64,000 nt of DNA. It comes from Steromphala cineraria (taxonomy: Eukaryota; Mollusca; Gastropoda; Trochida; Trochidae). Positions 34,571 through 47,480 of this stretch are shown here, one piece after another. The notes beneath the pieces were generated by a model that saw only the letters and a program-made list of their open reading frames with translations, was not told where the DNA came from and searched no databases. The stretch covers positions 62,140,987 through 62,204,986 of the forward strand of contig OU744726.1 of NCBI GenBank assembly GCA_916613615.1. Direction: 5' to 3'. A program made the position numbers and the translations under genes. Position 1 is the first letter of the stretch, and the number at the start of each line of letters is the position of its first letter.

Positions 34571-37500
34571 CTGTTACAGAAAGTTTAATATTATCATCTT
34601 CACTTTCTTCTCACGATTCTCTATACAATATCATTAAACATGATTGTGCCTTCGAATGTGGTGTATCCTTACAATCTAAGTAACACACTGTCAGCAACCT
34701 TTACACAAATTGTTTAAATTACATGTACTCCGATGTTTCGCCACATATGAAATATGATTCATTAACTTAATTCATCAAAATGCAGTTAACCGTTCCTTAA
34801 AATTCCAAGTATTCTTATCAACAATATTAGGCTTAACCTCAACTTCTCATAACTTACCTGTCTCACATTCAGTTGGAGCTGATGGTGTTGCAGTCTCAAG
34901 CTCTGTTGCTTGTGTTGTTGCAGTCCCAGTCCCTGTTGAAGTTGCGGGTTGTGAAGTTGATGATATAGGGGTATCAGCAGCTGTGATGCTCGAGGTGCTT
35001 GGAGTTGTTAAAGAAGCCGAGATGCTGGTGGTCGAGGTGGCGGGAATCGGTGAAGCAGCAGAGATGCTGGTGGTCGAGGGGGTTGGAGTTGTTGAAGTAG
35101 CAGAGACACTTGTGGTCGAGGTGGCAGGTGTTGATGAAGCAGCAGAGATGCTGGTGGTTGAGGTGGCGGGAATCGGTGGGGCAGCAGAGACACTTGTGGT
35201 CGAGGTGGTGGGAGTTGTTGAAGCAGCAGAGATGCTGGTGGTCGAGGTGGTGGGAGTTGTTGAAGCAGCAGAGACGCTAGTGGTCGAGGTGTTGAGAGTT
35301 GTTGAAGCAGCAGCTGTAGAATTTACACCAAAACTAACACGTGACATAATATTATCGTTCACAAATTGTTAAAATTTCCTAATTACACACTTGATATAAT
35401 GAGGGAAAGATAACATGTCATTCCCCTCAAGAGCTGTTTTTTGTTTATATTACCCATATTTATTTTAAATGGTAAAGACCTAGATTCTTTAAATGAAAGT
35501 TTTCTGTGATGGATGTCACAATTTTATTTAAATTATGTAAAGTAGGGATAACAAGAAGAGATAATTTCCATGATAAAGCTGTTTGAATATTATTACACAA
35601 TTCTAAGGTTTTATTTAGATAATTCAAACTACATTATGCAGGTACCATTTCTTTCGAATCCTGACTGTAGTGTAAGAGGACAATCTTTCTTAGTATCCAG
35701 TCCCTATTACCTGTTGTAAACCCTCCATGAACCTCAGAGGTTGTCTCACCAATTAAGGTTTAATGATGGATATATTCCCTCATTTCATACTCTTGTTTTG
35801 GCGATACTTATTTTACTTACCATACCCAGTTGTTGTGGTCAGTTGAGTATTGGCAACCGTGCTCAGCTGAGTTGGAGTCGTTGTTTTTGATACGGTAGTA
35901 GTTGTAGTTGTCGTGGCAGGGGATGTTGGAGCAGGGGTTGTGGTTGTTGGTGTTGGTGTTGTAGTTGGTGATGCATTCGTGGTTGTTGATATGGTAGTAG
36001 TTGTAGTTGTTATTGCAGGGGATGTTGGAGCAGGGGTTGTGGTTGAAGCTGTTGTTGTTATAGTTGGTGATGGATTCGTGGTTGTTGATATGGTAGTAGT
36101 TGTAGTTGTTATTGCAGTGGATGTTGGAGCAGGGGTTGTGGTTGAAGCTGTTGTTTTTGTAGTTAGTGATGGTGTTTGGGTCGTGGTTGATGTTGTTGTC
36201 ACTTAAAAAAGTATGTCAAATTTGCAGAAAGATTAGGAATGTGTGAAAAATTATGTTGTAGAGATTTTAAAAAATGACCGTGTTTTTTGTTTCTTACATT
36301 AATAGCCAAGATTTCCAAAACCAGTAAAGTTGAATAATCATCTTTGTCAGTTTCATGTTGATTAAACACAATGCTTGGATGAAAAAAAGGGACCTAGTTG
36401 TTGTTTCTGACGGAGATGAATCTACTCATTCTCGTCAATTTCCTGTGCCCTATCACATTATTACACATTTGTTGTAGGTGTATGTTTATTTAGCGTCAGG
36501 GACAACTCACAACCTTTCAGGAATCTCATGAGCAGAATATCAATCAAAAATAGAAAACTTACAATCACATCTTATATATGAAGTCCTGTAAGGGGATGGG
36601 GAAGCATCTTCTAACGTTGCCGTGTCACTCCAATAACATTGTTTTTGGAATGAGTCATAAGAAGACGCTTTACAGTTGAGGGCCCATCGGCACAGGCTGT
36701 GACAGTCTTCCAGTGAAGAAACAAAGTTCGCTAGATATCCAGGGATATTAGTTTTGGGTAGGAGGCACATTTGTTCTGAAATTATTATCAAAACTACTAA
36801 GCGATTCAATATTATCGTGGTTATCAGGGTACATTATTTAAGCAATTAAAGAGATATTTGCTAACACAACAGTCGCAATGCAGTTTCCATTCTGTAACAT
36901 AAGTAAATGCAAAACATCATGTTTGCTTTGATAGTGTCATACATGAGTCTTACAACTCCTTCTCTAACAGTCCCTGACACCCCAGGTAGAAAACTCCTTC
37001 ACTAACGGTCCCTGCCACCCCTGGTCCAAAACTCCTTCACTAACAGTCCCTGACACCCCTGGTCCAAAATTCATTCACTAACAGTCCCTGCCACACCTGG
37101 TCCAAAACTCCTTCACTAACAGTCCCTTACACCCCTGATCCAAAATTCATTCACTAACAGTCCCTGACACCCCTGGTCCAAAACTCCTTCACTAACAGTC
37201 CCTGACAACCCTGGTCCAAAATTCATTCACTAACAGTCCCTGACACCCCTGGTCTAAAACTCATTCACTTAAAGTTCTTGACACCCCAGGTCCAAAATTC
37301 CTTCACCAACAGTGCCTGACACTCCTGGTCCAAAACTCCCTAACTAACAGTCCCTGACACCCCTGGTCCAAAACTCCTTCACTAACAGTCCCTGACGCCC
37401 CTTGTACAAAACTGTTTCACTAACAGTTTCTGACACCCCTGGTCCAAAAATTCCTTCACTAACAGTCCCTGACACCCCTTTTGCAAAATTGTTTCACTAA

Positions 37501-40447
37501 CAGTCCCTGACACCCATGGTCCAAAACTCATTCACTATCAGTACCTGACACCCCTGGTCTAAAATTCATTCACTAAGAGTCCCCGACCCCCCTGGTCTAA
37601 AACTCTTTCACTAAGAGTCCCTGACACCCCTGGTCCAAAACTCATTTACTAATAGTACTTGACACCCCTGGTCCGAAATTCCTTCACTAACAGTCCCTGA
37701 CACCCCTGGTACAAACACCCCTGGTCCAAAACTCCTTCATTAAAAGTCCCTGACACCCCTGGTCTTAAACTCATTCACTTACAGTCCCTCACACCCCTGG
37801 TCCAAAATTCATTCACTAACAGTCCCTCACACCCCTGGTCCAAAACTCCTTCACTAACAATCCCTGACAGCCCTGGTCTTAAACTCATTCACTATCAGTC
37901 GCTCACACCCCTGGTCCAAAATTCATTCACTAACAGTCCCTGACACCCCTGGTCAAAAACTCCTTCACTAACAGTCCCTGACAACCCTGGTCCAAAATTC
38001 ATTCACTAACAGTCCCTGACACCCCTGGTCTAAAACTCATTCACTTAAAGTTCCTGACACCCCAGGTCCAAAATTCCTTCACCAACAGTGCCTGACAACC
38101 CTGGTCCCAAACTCCTTCACTAACAGTCCCTGACACTCCTGGTCCAAAACCCCTTAACTAAGAGTCCCTGACACCCCTGGTCCAAAACTCCTTCACTAAC
38201 AGTCCCTGACGCCCCTTGTACAAAACTGTTTCACTAACAGTCCCTGACACCCCTGGTCCAAAAATTCCTTCACTAACAGTCCCTGACACCCCTTGAACAA
38301 AATTGTTTCACTAACAGTCCCTGACACCCATGGTCCAAAACTCATTCACTATCAGTACCTGACACCCCTGGTCTAAAATTCATTCACTAAGAGTCCCCGA
38401 CCCCCCTGGTCTAAAACTCTTTCACTAAGAGTCCCTGACACCCCTGGTCCAAAACTCATTTACTAATAGTACTTGACACCCCTGGTCCGAAATTCCTTCA
38501 CTAACAGTCCCTGACACCCCTGGTACAAACACCCCTGGTCCAAAACTCCTTCATTAAAAGTCCCTGACACCCCTGGTCTTAAACTCATTCACTTACAGTC
38601 CCTCACACCCCTGGTCCAAAATTCATTCACTAACAGTCCCTCACACCCCTGGTCCAAAACTCCTTCACTAACAATCCCTGACAGCCCTGGTCTTAAACTC
38701 ATTCACTATCAGTCGCTCACACCCCTGGTCCAAAATTCATTCACTAACAGTCCCTGACACCCCTGGTCCAAAACTCCTTCACTAACAATCACTGACACCC
38801 CTGGTCCAAAATTCATTCACTAACAGTCCTTGACAACCTCTTGTCCAAAACTTATTAACTAACAGTCCCTCACACCCCTGTTCCAAAACTCCTTCAGTAA
38901 CAGCTCCTGACACCCCTGGTTAAAAACTCCTTCACTAACAGTCCCTGACAACCCTGGTCCAAAACTCCTTCACTAACAGTCCCTGACAACCCTGGTCCAA
39001 AACTCCTCAGCGGATATAGGATCTATGGTTAAATTAAATTAAACAAACATGCAATATTTTCCCCTTGTGATTTTGAATTTGAAAATATGCCGAATATGTT
39101 CAATTATAGAAAATAAGTATAATTATTAAATCACACTCAGAAGAAAAGACTCTTCAACTTTAAGTCAGAATTAACATAAGACAAATCTTGCAATATACAT
39201 ACAGTTCCGTCAAACTCTAAAACATTATTTATTTATCTTGTTGCCTTTGTCAATGACGTTTTAATCATTTAAAACAGAAAGAGATATCTAAGGAGTAAGT
39301 TCGTGCTGCAACTGACCTTGATAAGCACAGGCATCCTCTCTCACAGACACCCAGGATGCAGTAGACCACGATGTTCGTGGACTTGTGTTACTCACATAAC
39401 AGCGGGTGAAGGATATCTGGCTATAGAGATACCCTCCAGATCTTACTTGGTCGATACAGCACAGATGCAGTGGGTTGTCGCAGTTCGCAGTCACTAAGGG
39501 AGTGCTGACCTCATGTCCTTGTAGAATACTGATGCAAGTTTCACCTGTTAGCCATAATATCCAACAATGTTTCTTCACATTCACAGGTTACCAAAACTAT
39601 ATGGGGAAAAAAACTATGTCCTGAATTTTTTGACAACCATTACGAAATACAATATCCTGAAACAACAGGAGAAAATCCCAAATGTTATACATGTACAAGA
39701 GGAAATTAAACTGCATATTTTGTTGCCTACACAAATTGTAAATAAATTATGACAGCTTTATGAATTTCTGATCAATTTGTCATAAATAGTCTGAAATGTT
39801 AGATCAGTTTTAAATAGGAACTATTTTCAACCTAATGTCAGATAGGACTTTGAATATAAAACTGTCTATTCGTCAAATTACGGTTAAAGAATCTTAAACT
39901 AGAATGACAGGTCAGTGCCAAGTTCGGAATTTGTTTTCTTGAGGTATCTGAAGCAATTTCTCTACTGTAAACTAGAATGTTAAACTAGAACATCTTCAAA
40001 GTTATTGGGATATTGTGTGATCTTGTACAACTCAACTACATCAAAAAGCAGTCAATCAACCTTTCTATATACTGTAGTGATCCCAGGCCTTGATTTTCAG
40101 GATATGAAAGTTACAATGTTACATCATATTTTGGATTACCATGGTGATAATTAATAGTATTATTTGACCTATCTAAAGTAATCTAATTGCTAAATGAATA
40201 ATATTTAATTTAGATTTTTACAAAAATGGAAAGGGGACTTATTTCTATTTTGAATTTTGAATTGTACCCTTTTGAATTGTTTTTAATCAGTTGCATTTTA
40301 ATAGCAATGATGTCACCTATTGATTATCAAAAATCTGTTTATTGGACATATTTTGACATTTCTTGTACAAACCATGATTATGAACGTACCTCTGACTGTA
40401 TGCAGAAATATCAAGAATACAAACACGGAAAAACAGCATGTCGTCAT
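34317..40447 (-). CDS. Secreted mucin-like protein with PAN/apple modules (6 exons, 529 aa)
   Basis: Six minus-strand exons: 40447-40390, 39544-39317, 36775-36563, 36201-35821, 35313-34858 and 34570-34317. All five introns are phase 1 with GT-AG ends, and the spliced frame is 1590 nt, ATG to TGA. Domains: signal peptide (residues 1-19, CCFSVFVFLIFL core); Cys-rich module (20-95); PAN/apple-like module (96-166; C...DCHSLC...NCKASSY...C spacing); Thr-rich mucin exon (167-293); Ser/Thr exon of 14-residue repeats (294-445); terminal PAN-like module (446-529; GLCGIKCSNNPACGMYSFN). Symmetric phase-1 exons are typical of shuffled extracellular domains. Likely a glycosylated secreted or mucus protein; PAN modules bind protein or sugar in known families. 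No membrane segment after the signal. Confidence 0.85.
34858..35313 (-). CDS. Mucin/PAN gene exon 5 (14-residue Ser/Thr repeats)
   Basis: 456 nt, acceptor AAATTCTACAG, donor GTAAGTTA, phase 1-1. About eight copies of a 42-bp/14-residue unit (STTPTTSTTSISAA) with Pro/Ala variants, then a non-repeat Thr-rich part ending APTECETG. Repeat copy number probably varies between individuals. Confidence 0.9.
35821..36201 (-). CDS. Mucin/PAN gene exon 4 (Thr-rich mucin repeats)
   Basis: 381 nt, acceptor TTTTTTAAG, donor GTAAGTAA, phase 1-1. Three imperfect copies of a ~38-residue Thr-rich repeat (TTTPAPTSPAITTTTTTIST type), dense in O-glycosylation sites. The Val/Gly-rich frames on the plus strand are antisense shadows. 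Confidence 0.9.
36563..36775 (-). CDS. Mucin/PAN gene exon 3 (PAN/apple-like)
   Basis: 213 nt, acceptor AATAATTTCAG, donor GTAAGTTT, phase 1-1. The Cys pattern (MCLLPK..., LEDCHSLCRWALNCKASSYD, KQCYWSD, YIRCD) fits PAN/apple modules. An ATG further upstream would extend the frame, but the acceptor explains the start better. Confidence 0.85.
36960..39005. repeat. 38-bp minisatellite, ~53 copies, with higher-order repeat (intron 2)
   Basis: Unit CACTAACAGTCCCTGACACC followed by CCTGGTCCAAAACTCCTT, period 38 bp. Variant units recur in the same order about 0.8 kb apart: 37205-37980 matches 37981-38795, with one extra unit in the second, a higher-order duplication. It lies wholly between exons 2 and 3 of the mucin/PAN gene. 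Confidence 0.95.
39317..39544 (-). CDS. Mucin/PAN gene exon 2 (Cys-rich module)
   Basis: 228 nt between acceptor TATGGCTAACAG and donor GTCAGTTG, phase 1-1. It encodes a Cys-rich module (GETCISILQGHEVSTPLVTA, then NCDNPLHLCCIDQVR, FTRCYVSNTS, DACAYQ) with six Cys. Family not recognised; possibly a divergent PAN-type fold. Confidence 0.8.
40390..40447 (-). CDS. Mucin/PAN gene exon 1 (signal peptide)
   Basis: ATG followed by TTCCFSVFVFLIFLHTVR, donor CAGAG then GTACGTTC, phase 1. This ATG is chosen because it opens directly into a hydrophobic signal sequence and joins in frame to exon 2. The repeat R2 copy at 40501-40640 lies just upstream, in the promoter or 5' leader. Confidence 0.8.
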
Positions 40448-40496
40448 CTCGAATGTATCCCCTGAAACTGTTTGATACATTCCATCACTGATGACA

Positions 40497-41030
40497 TCAA
40501 CATTCTCTTTCCACAGAGGCAGCTCAGTCATGCCCGAACAAGCCTCTGTTCTATTACTCCTTATACACGGGATAGAAAGATAGAAATCTGACTGGAGGCA
40601 ATCCAAGTTAGTTGTACAATCAGCGACGCCGTTTCAAAAGTGGTCAATCGCAAAGCTTTCGTGAAAAATAAACATTCAGGGGAGATAACTTTTTTAACTG
40701 TCTCATTATTTTTTGTTTGTTGTTAATAAGTAAAATATATCATAAAACAAATAATAAACAAGTTTCATCTATGAAAACCCAATACATGCCTTACTTTTAA
40801 AATATTTCCTTCTCACCTCGTCAATGAAAAAAAGATAAAGGCATGATATTTTCCTTCCTTTACGATCGTCAATAAATCTCCAAGTCATGGATATTCAAAA
40901 GGTGTTTTCATTGGCTGCATCTGTTATCTGGATTTGCAACTTTTGCTGCTAGGACAATCTGCCGGAACCCCGGTATCTTGGCTTTTTAGAACAGAGGCTT
41001 GCTCGCGCTGAGCATTCCCTTCAATTCCCA
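40497..41030. repeat. R2 motif pair in inverted orientation, upstream of the mucin gene
   Basis: A forward R2 copy (CATTCTCTTTCCACAGAGGC to GCCTCTGTTCTATTA, 40501-40556) and a reverse partial copy (TAGAACAGAGGCTTGCTCGC, 40987-41006) are ~430 bp apart, as in a foldback element. Sequence after the first copy (GGAGGCAATCCAAGTTAGTT, about 40594-40613) matches the reverse complement of 2487-2510 in the 2 kb duplication. Confidence 0.6.
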
Positions 41031-41229
41031 AAATATCAGATCAACGTAATGCAATTTCAAGACCTTGATATTAGATTAATTGTGAAAATCAAAGATACAT
41101 GATAAACTGAGCCATGGTTCATAAAAAAATAGTATTTTAGGATTACACCATTTCCTTATTTATTTAGTGTTTGTTGATTAAAAACACACTGAAATAAAAG
41201 AATTTGCTTCAAACCAAAGAGTTATATTT

Positions 41230-44200
41230 CATTATTTTTAATGAATGACCAAAGTGAAACTATGGTATAGTCACAATAGTTGATATGATATAAAATCAAG
41301 TATGTACCCCTTGACACTTAAGATACCTCATCAAATGTTTATCCCCTCAAAGCTTAAATGGTTATACCCAGAAAGCTGTGAACATGAGACTAAATGATTC
41401 TCACGCTGTTAGTCCCACTACAGTGAGTTATAAGGACAGAGGAAATACTTATTTGTTCTGCTTTGTTAGATTTGAAAGTTTATATTGTCCGGATGTCTTC
41501 ATTTGTGCACAGTTTACTTTAGGTCAACCGGGCAACTATTCCACTGAGATAGTAATCAGGTTATAGATGTATATGCTCTACATAGTCATAGGAAAAAGGA
41601 AAATGATTAGTTGCTATGGAAGACTAACGAAAAACAACACTGATATCATTAGAATCGCTTCATCTGATTCAACAAATTTGTTCAAATGACAATGGAATGT
41701 AGGTACTATTTAGGGGAAGGTCATCAAATACATTCCTCAAAACATATTTTACATTTGCAATTTCACGTTTTCGAAAGGAGATATTCAATTAAAAAACATT
41801 CAACTTATTTCATATCGCCAGAGGGTCGAAACTTCATTATTGTATATGTTGCTATCTAATTAATTATCAGATATCGCCAGTATAATTGTATCTAATGACA
41901 TCTTTTGTAGTATTATCAATGTATACACAAAAACTGCCAGCGGACACTTTAGTCTGAACGGATTTTGATCATTTGTGTTGAAATAAACTTGGGTAGTTTT
42001 ATGAAACCTTGTTCATTCGTTGGTAAGATAGATTTGTCTGCCAATGATCGTATATACTTCATAAGACAACCATATTTCCATAAACAAACATGCTACCGCA
42101 GAGCAAGGTCCTTGGAACCGTTCAATATTTACCAATACTAGATGGAATGAGGAATATATGCGACGTTTTTCTGTTTGAACCAAACGTCACATACAATAAA
42201 CAAAGAACGTGTCATCCATGGATATATTCCTCAGCATTATTGTCATTCCAACTTCAATAATTCCTCTCAAAGAAGTTAATAGATATTTTGCCAAACGGTT
42301 TAGTTTTAAAGGGTCAATCGTCATCAATAAACCACATTATCTGCAGTATGAGAATAAAAACCATGAAAAGACATTTTCACCCACTTTTGTGCGAATACTT
42401 TTTTCCCCCTTTGGGGAAAGAATGTGCGTATCCTAAGTTAAACATAACATTTGTTCAAGGACCTGTTGTGATTCCAGATAGATTTGATATGTTTAACTTA
42501 TGTTAAGATACATCCCTTTCTCTAGGAAACGTGCTTCTTACTTTTCTTGAAAAACTTGTTTTACCATTTGTGTACTGCTTTTACGTTTCTAATGTTACAT
42601 ATGAATTCCTTTGTAAAGATCATCATCAATTTTGTATTTGTCACTATTTCGAAACAAAATACTTTTAGGCGAACATTCTGGTTCAATTTGTGCATGGATC
42701 ATACTTATATTACAACGTAAAGTAAATCTTTTCTTTACCAACGAGTTGCGTCAAATTGCGTCAAAAAACAATAATCATATCTGCTGATTTTCGTTGATAA
42801 CTGATGTTAATTGTCAATATAAAGAATAGAATTTCTAATGGAGATTTGTCCACTGTAAATTTACAGACAAGTTTTCAATATATCAAAAATATACAATAAA
42901 TCAAATTCATTATTATTCATATTAGGAAAATGAAAATCGCTGAGTTAGCTTAAATAAGGAACAAGTACATCATCATTAGACCCGCTTGGATGCTTTTCAC
43001 TATTTAACAATGGAATGTAGTCATTATTTAGGGTAGGTGATCAAATACATATGGAAAATATAGTCAATATTTGCAGTAACACATTTTCATTTTTTCATTT
43101 TTGATAAATAGAACATGCTAAACATATTATCTTTAGAGGGTCAAAAGGGTGTTACGCAACTCAGTTATCCGTTGTCACTTTATGAATTACTTTAGTGTTA
43201 ATGTTTATTGATCATTTCTTATAAAATGTATTTGAATTACGTCACCAAACCTTGTTACTTCGTTTAAGGACTCTTATTGGTAAGGTAGATTTGTTTGAAT
43301 GAAATACTTTATCTTTCATGACATACCCTAATAGCCATAAACAGACTACCGCATAAGTAAAATTCTTATACACTTAAAATATTTACCGATAATAAATGTT
43401 TTTGTCTGACATATTCTTAAAATGGTCAAACATTTAAAACAATAGATATACATTATCCACAGTCGAAGAATGAATATCATGCCAAAACGTTTGGTACCCA
43501 CTTTGGTGTGAACACCATTAATGGTCGTTCACGAATTTTAAATTCGTAGTTGTTTCCTAAACTATTTGTAACTAATTTGTATAGTTTGTAAGCAGTCTTT
43601 GGCAATTCCTGGTTGATAATTTTGATGATCTTACCCCGTATTTATTACGAATCATCTACGAATCATTCTTGAAAAAGGTACCATATTCGTGGAAATATGT
43701 AGTGTATTCACATCTGTTTCTGAATAATTTTGTATAGATCACATAACTCTCCTTAACAATTTGTAAATAATTCTTATTTGTTTCATAGGGTTTAAACATG
43801 ATTTTTTGTAAACGTTATGTTCAAGTAAAATGGCAGCTGACTAAACTTGTCGAATATAAACAAATTTATACAGTCGCCTACTCGTGGTTATTCACGACAA
43901 ATCCTCTAGTAGTGAAATAGGAACATTAGAACTACTTCACCTCTTGTTAACATTTTACCCAATAGACATTGGCTTTATTTTTAAAATTATTTTAGGAGTC
44001 TTTTGTTTGGAAAGACAGATATGTCTGAATATGATAATATACGCTTTATGAAATTCTCATATTTTCATAAACAAACATGTTACCTCAGTTGCACCATTCT
44101 GGAAATCTTTAAATATTCACAAATGATAATAATTTCTGCAACACATAATATCATTAGAGGCAAGCATCTAATCACTCAACCACATTATCCACAGTCAGAG

Positions 44201-47200
44201 AATCAATCTCAGGCAAATACAAGGTAGCAACAATTGAAATCATCGATTGTATCTTTTGGTTCAGATCATCTATCAAATATTTCATTATTCTTGATGAACA
44301 ACCAAAGTGAAAATATAGCATACTTACTATGGTTGATATAATATCAGATCTGATGTTTCTCCCCTGGACACTGAGGACACCAGATCAAATCTTAACCACT
44401 CAAAGCTTGAATGGTTATAACCATAAAACTCCAAACATTAGACTAAACAGTTCCCACACCGATGATCCCCCTATAGGGAGTTCTGACGATAGTGGAAATG
44501 ATCAAGACATGTTCTGCTTTGTTACATTAGAAATTACATATTGTTCCAATGTCTGTGTTTCTGCACGGTTGTTTAGCTCTGTCAACCATCAAGTCGCAGG
44601 TAATAAGTACATTTATGTGTTTTACAAAGATTATTAATCATGTGAAAAATGAAAATTGCTAGGGGAAGCTTTCGAAAGGAAAAATTACATCATCATTAAA
44701 ACTACTTCGCTTCTTTTGAAACTAAAAGTAAAGAAATATATTTGTTTTAACAAGTTTTTCCTTTTCAGTAGCACAACAGCTAATTACTCAACCACATTAT
44801 CTTCAGCAAGAGGCTTAACATCAGGCAAAAACATTTGGTGTCAACGTTTGTGTGAAAATTTTATTTTCACTTACGTTTCTTTAAGGGTTTTTTTGTTATT
44901 TCAAATAGATTTCATTTGGTAACATTGGTTTTACCTTTATTAATATACACCTCTGTCTCTAAGAAACGTGCTTCTGAATCTTCTTGAATATCCTATTCTT
45001 CTATTTGGGCACTGGTTATATCTTCCTAGACGAGAGTTTCCCACTGGAAATATGTTTTCAGTAGAAAGAACATCTTTTTATTTAAGATTTGTTAAATACG
45101 TTGATACCGATATTTTAAGTTCATAAAGCGATCAGTTAATATTGGATAACAGTTTGTCCTTAGTGATCTAGTATTGGTTGATAAAAATACTTAAATTAAA
45201 GTTTTTAATTCAAATCATAAATTTTATATTTCATTCATCTTCCTACGCAGAGCCTAACAGGCCAGTTTCCAAACTGTCCTTTTTATGGCTTGCTGCATAG
45301 CCTTGAGTTTTCTGTGCTTGCTCTCTACTCTGTAGGGGCACTATAGCAGCACAGAAAAGTAAAGTCTCTGCAGCAAGGCATAAAATGACAGTTTGTAAAC
45401 TGGCCTTTTAGGCTCTGCGTAGGAAGATGTATTTCATTATTCTTGATATATAACCGAACTGACAATATTGCACTCTCCCTTTGTGAATATGATATCAGAT
45501 CACAGGTTTATCCCCTGGACACTGAAAATAACAGATGAAATGTAAAGGTCTCAAAGCAAAACTGGATATACCCATAGAATTGTTCTCACGCTTATGGTCA
45601 TACTGCAGGGAGTTATGACGACAGTGGAAATGATTAAAGCATGTTCTGCCTTGTTTCATTTGGAAATGATATATTGTCTGAATGCTTTAACGTGTGCAAA
45701 GTTCGGTTAAGCCCCATCAACAATCACTTGAGTCGCTAATTAAGGTGAGGTCATTCAATACATATTTAATATTTTCAGTAGAACGTTTTATAGATTTTAT
45801 TTTTAAGGATAATATACTTTTCATATTATCTTCAGAAGGTAAAGCATCCCATTATTCAACATATTTATTTAACTAATAACTTATCAAGTATCACACGGAA
45901 ACTGCTTGAGGCCATTTTAGTTTGAACAGCTTTTTATTATTAGTGTTAGAATTGATTCGAATAGCTTTATTACACCTTGCACTTTCGTTTAAGGACTCCT
46001 TTCATTTGTAGAATATATTGGTCAGAATATGATACAACTTTCACTGTGAAATACTCAAATTTCTCAAAACGATGTTTCCCTTATATGATTCTTACAATTT
46101 TCATCTCTTCAAATATTCACCAATAATGATTACTTTAACCAAACATAATATGTTGAAAGAGTCAAACATATGATTACTCCACAACATGGTCCAGGGTCAC
46201 ATAATAAATATCAGTAAAAACAATACGATTCCCATTCTTGCGTGAACTCTTGTTTTCGTTTACTGTTTGGGATTTGAGTAACCTTAGTAAAAATCATTTC
46301 GTTCGTTCAAGGGCTGTTTATGAAAGCAAATTGATTGCATATTTCTGACTCATCTTGTATATCTTATTTAACATATTGGCACGTGTTATACGTTTCTTTA
46401 CGTGATTTTGCCACTTTAGATGTAAGGAAAATGTTTCCAAAGAAAGAGGACCTTTTTATTGTAAAATTGTTTTAAAATTGTATTTTGAAACATAAACGAT
46501 GATACTGATGTTATAAGTTCATATAAAGTTTAGTCAATTGGAAAACAGCGTTTTTCTCATTGATCTATAATTCGTTGATAAAAACACTTTGTTACTCGAA
46601 TCGTAGATTTAATACATCATTTTCATTGATAAATATCAAAATTCACAATAACGCTCACTTTTTTTGGATATGGTATGAGGTTTTTCTTCACTAGACACTG
46701 AAGATATCAGATCAAATATCTATCCCCTCAAAGCTAAAATTGTTATACCCATGAAACTGCGAACATGAGACTAAATGGTTCTCACGCTGATGATCCCTAT
46801 AGGGAGTGGAAATAATTAAAGCATGTTCTGCTTTGTTACATTTGAAATAAGATATTGTCTGAATGTCTGAACCATCACATGCAGTAGGTAGTAATTACTT
46901 GTACTTATGTGTATATGTTTTACATTTGTTATTAATGATACTTTGAATAACTAATTGCTTTGGGAGATAAAACATCATCATTAGAACTGCTTCACCTATT
47001 CAAACTAATTTGTCCAGCAGACAATGCGATGTTGTCACTACTCAGGGGGAGGTCATCAATTACATTTCTGAAAAAAATATTTGTATTTGCAGTATGATGT
47101 TTTTTGAGATTTTGGTGTTAATGAAAATATCACACTTGTGATATTATCTCCAGAGAGTCAAACTTTTTTCAAACATTATTCAACACATGTATGCTTTGTC

Positions 47201-47480
47201 ACAAATTGGAGTATCAAGTTTCACGTGAACACTACTGATGTACATCTCAATGTGAACAGGGTTTGCTTCTTTGTGTTTTAATAGATTTGAATAAATTTTA
47301 CAAACCTTGTACATTCCGTTAAGGACTCTTGTCATTGGTAAGATAGATTGGTCTAAATGAGATACTATATACTAGTGACTCTTCTTGAATATTTTACCAT
47401 GTTGGCACTGGTTATAAGATTCTAGTTGAGACAAGTTTCCAATAGAAAGAGCACCTTTTGATCATACGATTGTAAGAAGT
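41230..47480. repeat. Diverged tandem array, ~1.2 kb units, about five copies
   Basis: Landmark blocks recur in fixed order. A (TCAAAGCTTAAATGGTTATA ... GAACATGAGACTAAATG) near 41347, 44399, 45550 and 46728. B (AATGGAATGTAGTCATTATT, TCATCAAATACAT) near 41691, 43011, 45750 and 47030. D (CATAAACAAACATG(C/T)TACC) near 42080, 43335, 44065 and 46075. Units are heavily diverged, some incomplete. One frame over block A (RLN.SH... FCFV) is shared by two copies but broken by stops in the others, so I do not call a gene. Confidence 0.75.
45236..45429. mobile_element. MITE M2 (194 bp), Mutator-like, with 9-bp target duplication
   Basis: Long terminal inverted repeats starting CATCTTCCTACGCAGAGCCT and extending ~65 bp inwards with few mismatches. 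Perfect 9-bp duplication TATTTCATT at 45227-45235 and 45430-45438. The same site without insertion is present in a sister unit near 44279 (TATTTCATTATTCTTGATGA). A 9-bp duplication is typical of Mutator-like elements. Confidence 0.92.

Noticed and set aside
34983..36206. Val/Gly-rich ORFs on the plus strand
   Set aside because: Antisense of the mucin repeat exons; the minus strand has splice sites and a consistent phase.
36960..39005. CRISPR-like array
   Set aside because: Units are contiguous 38-bp repeats without unique spacers, inside a eukaryotic intron.
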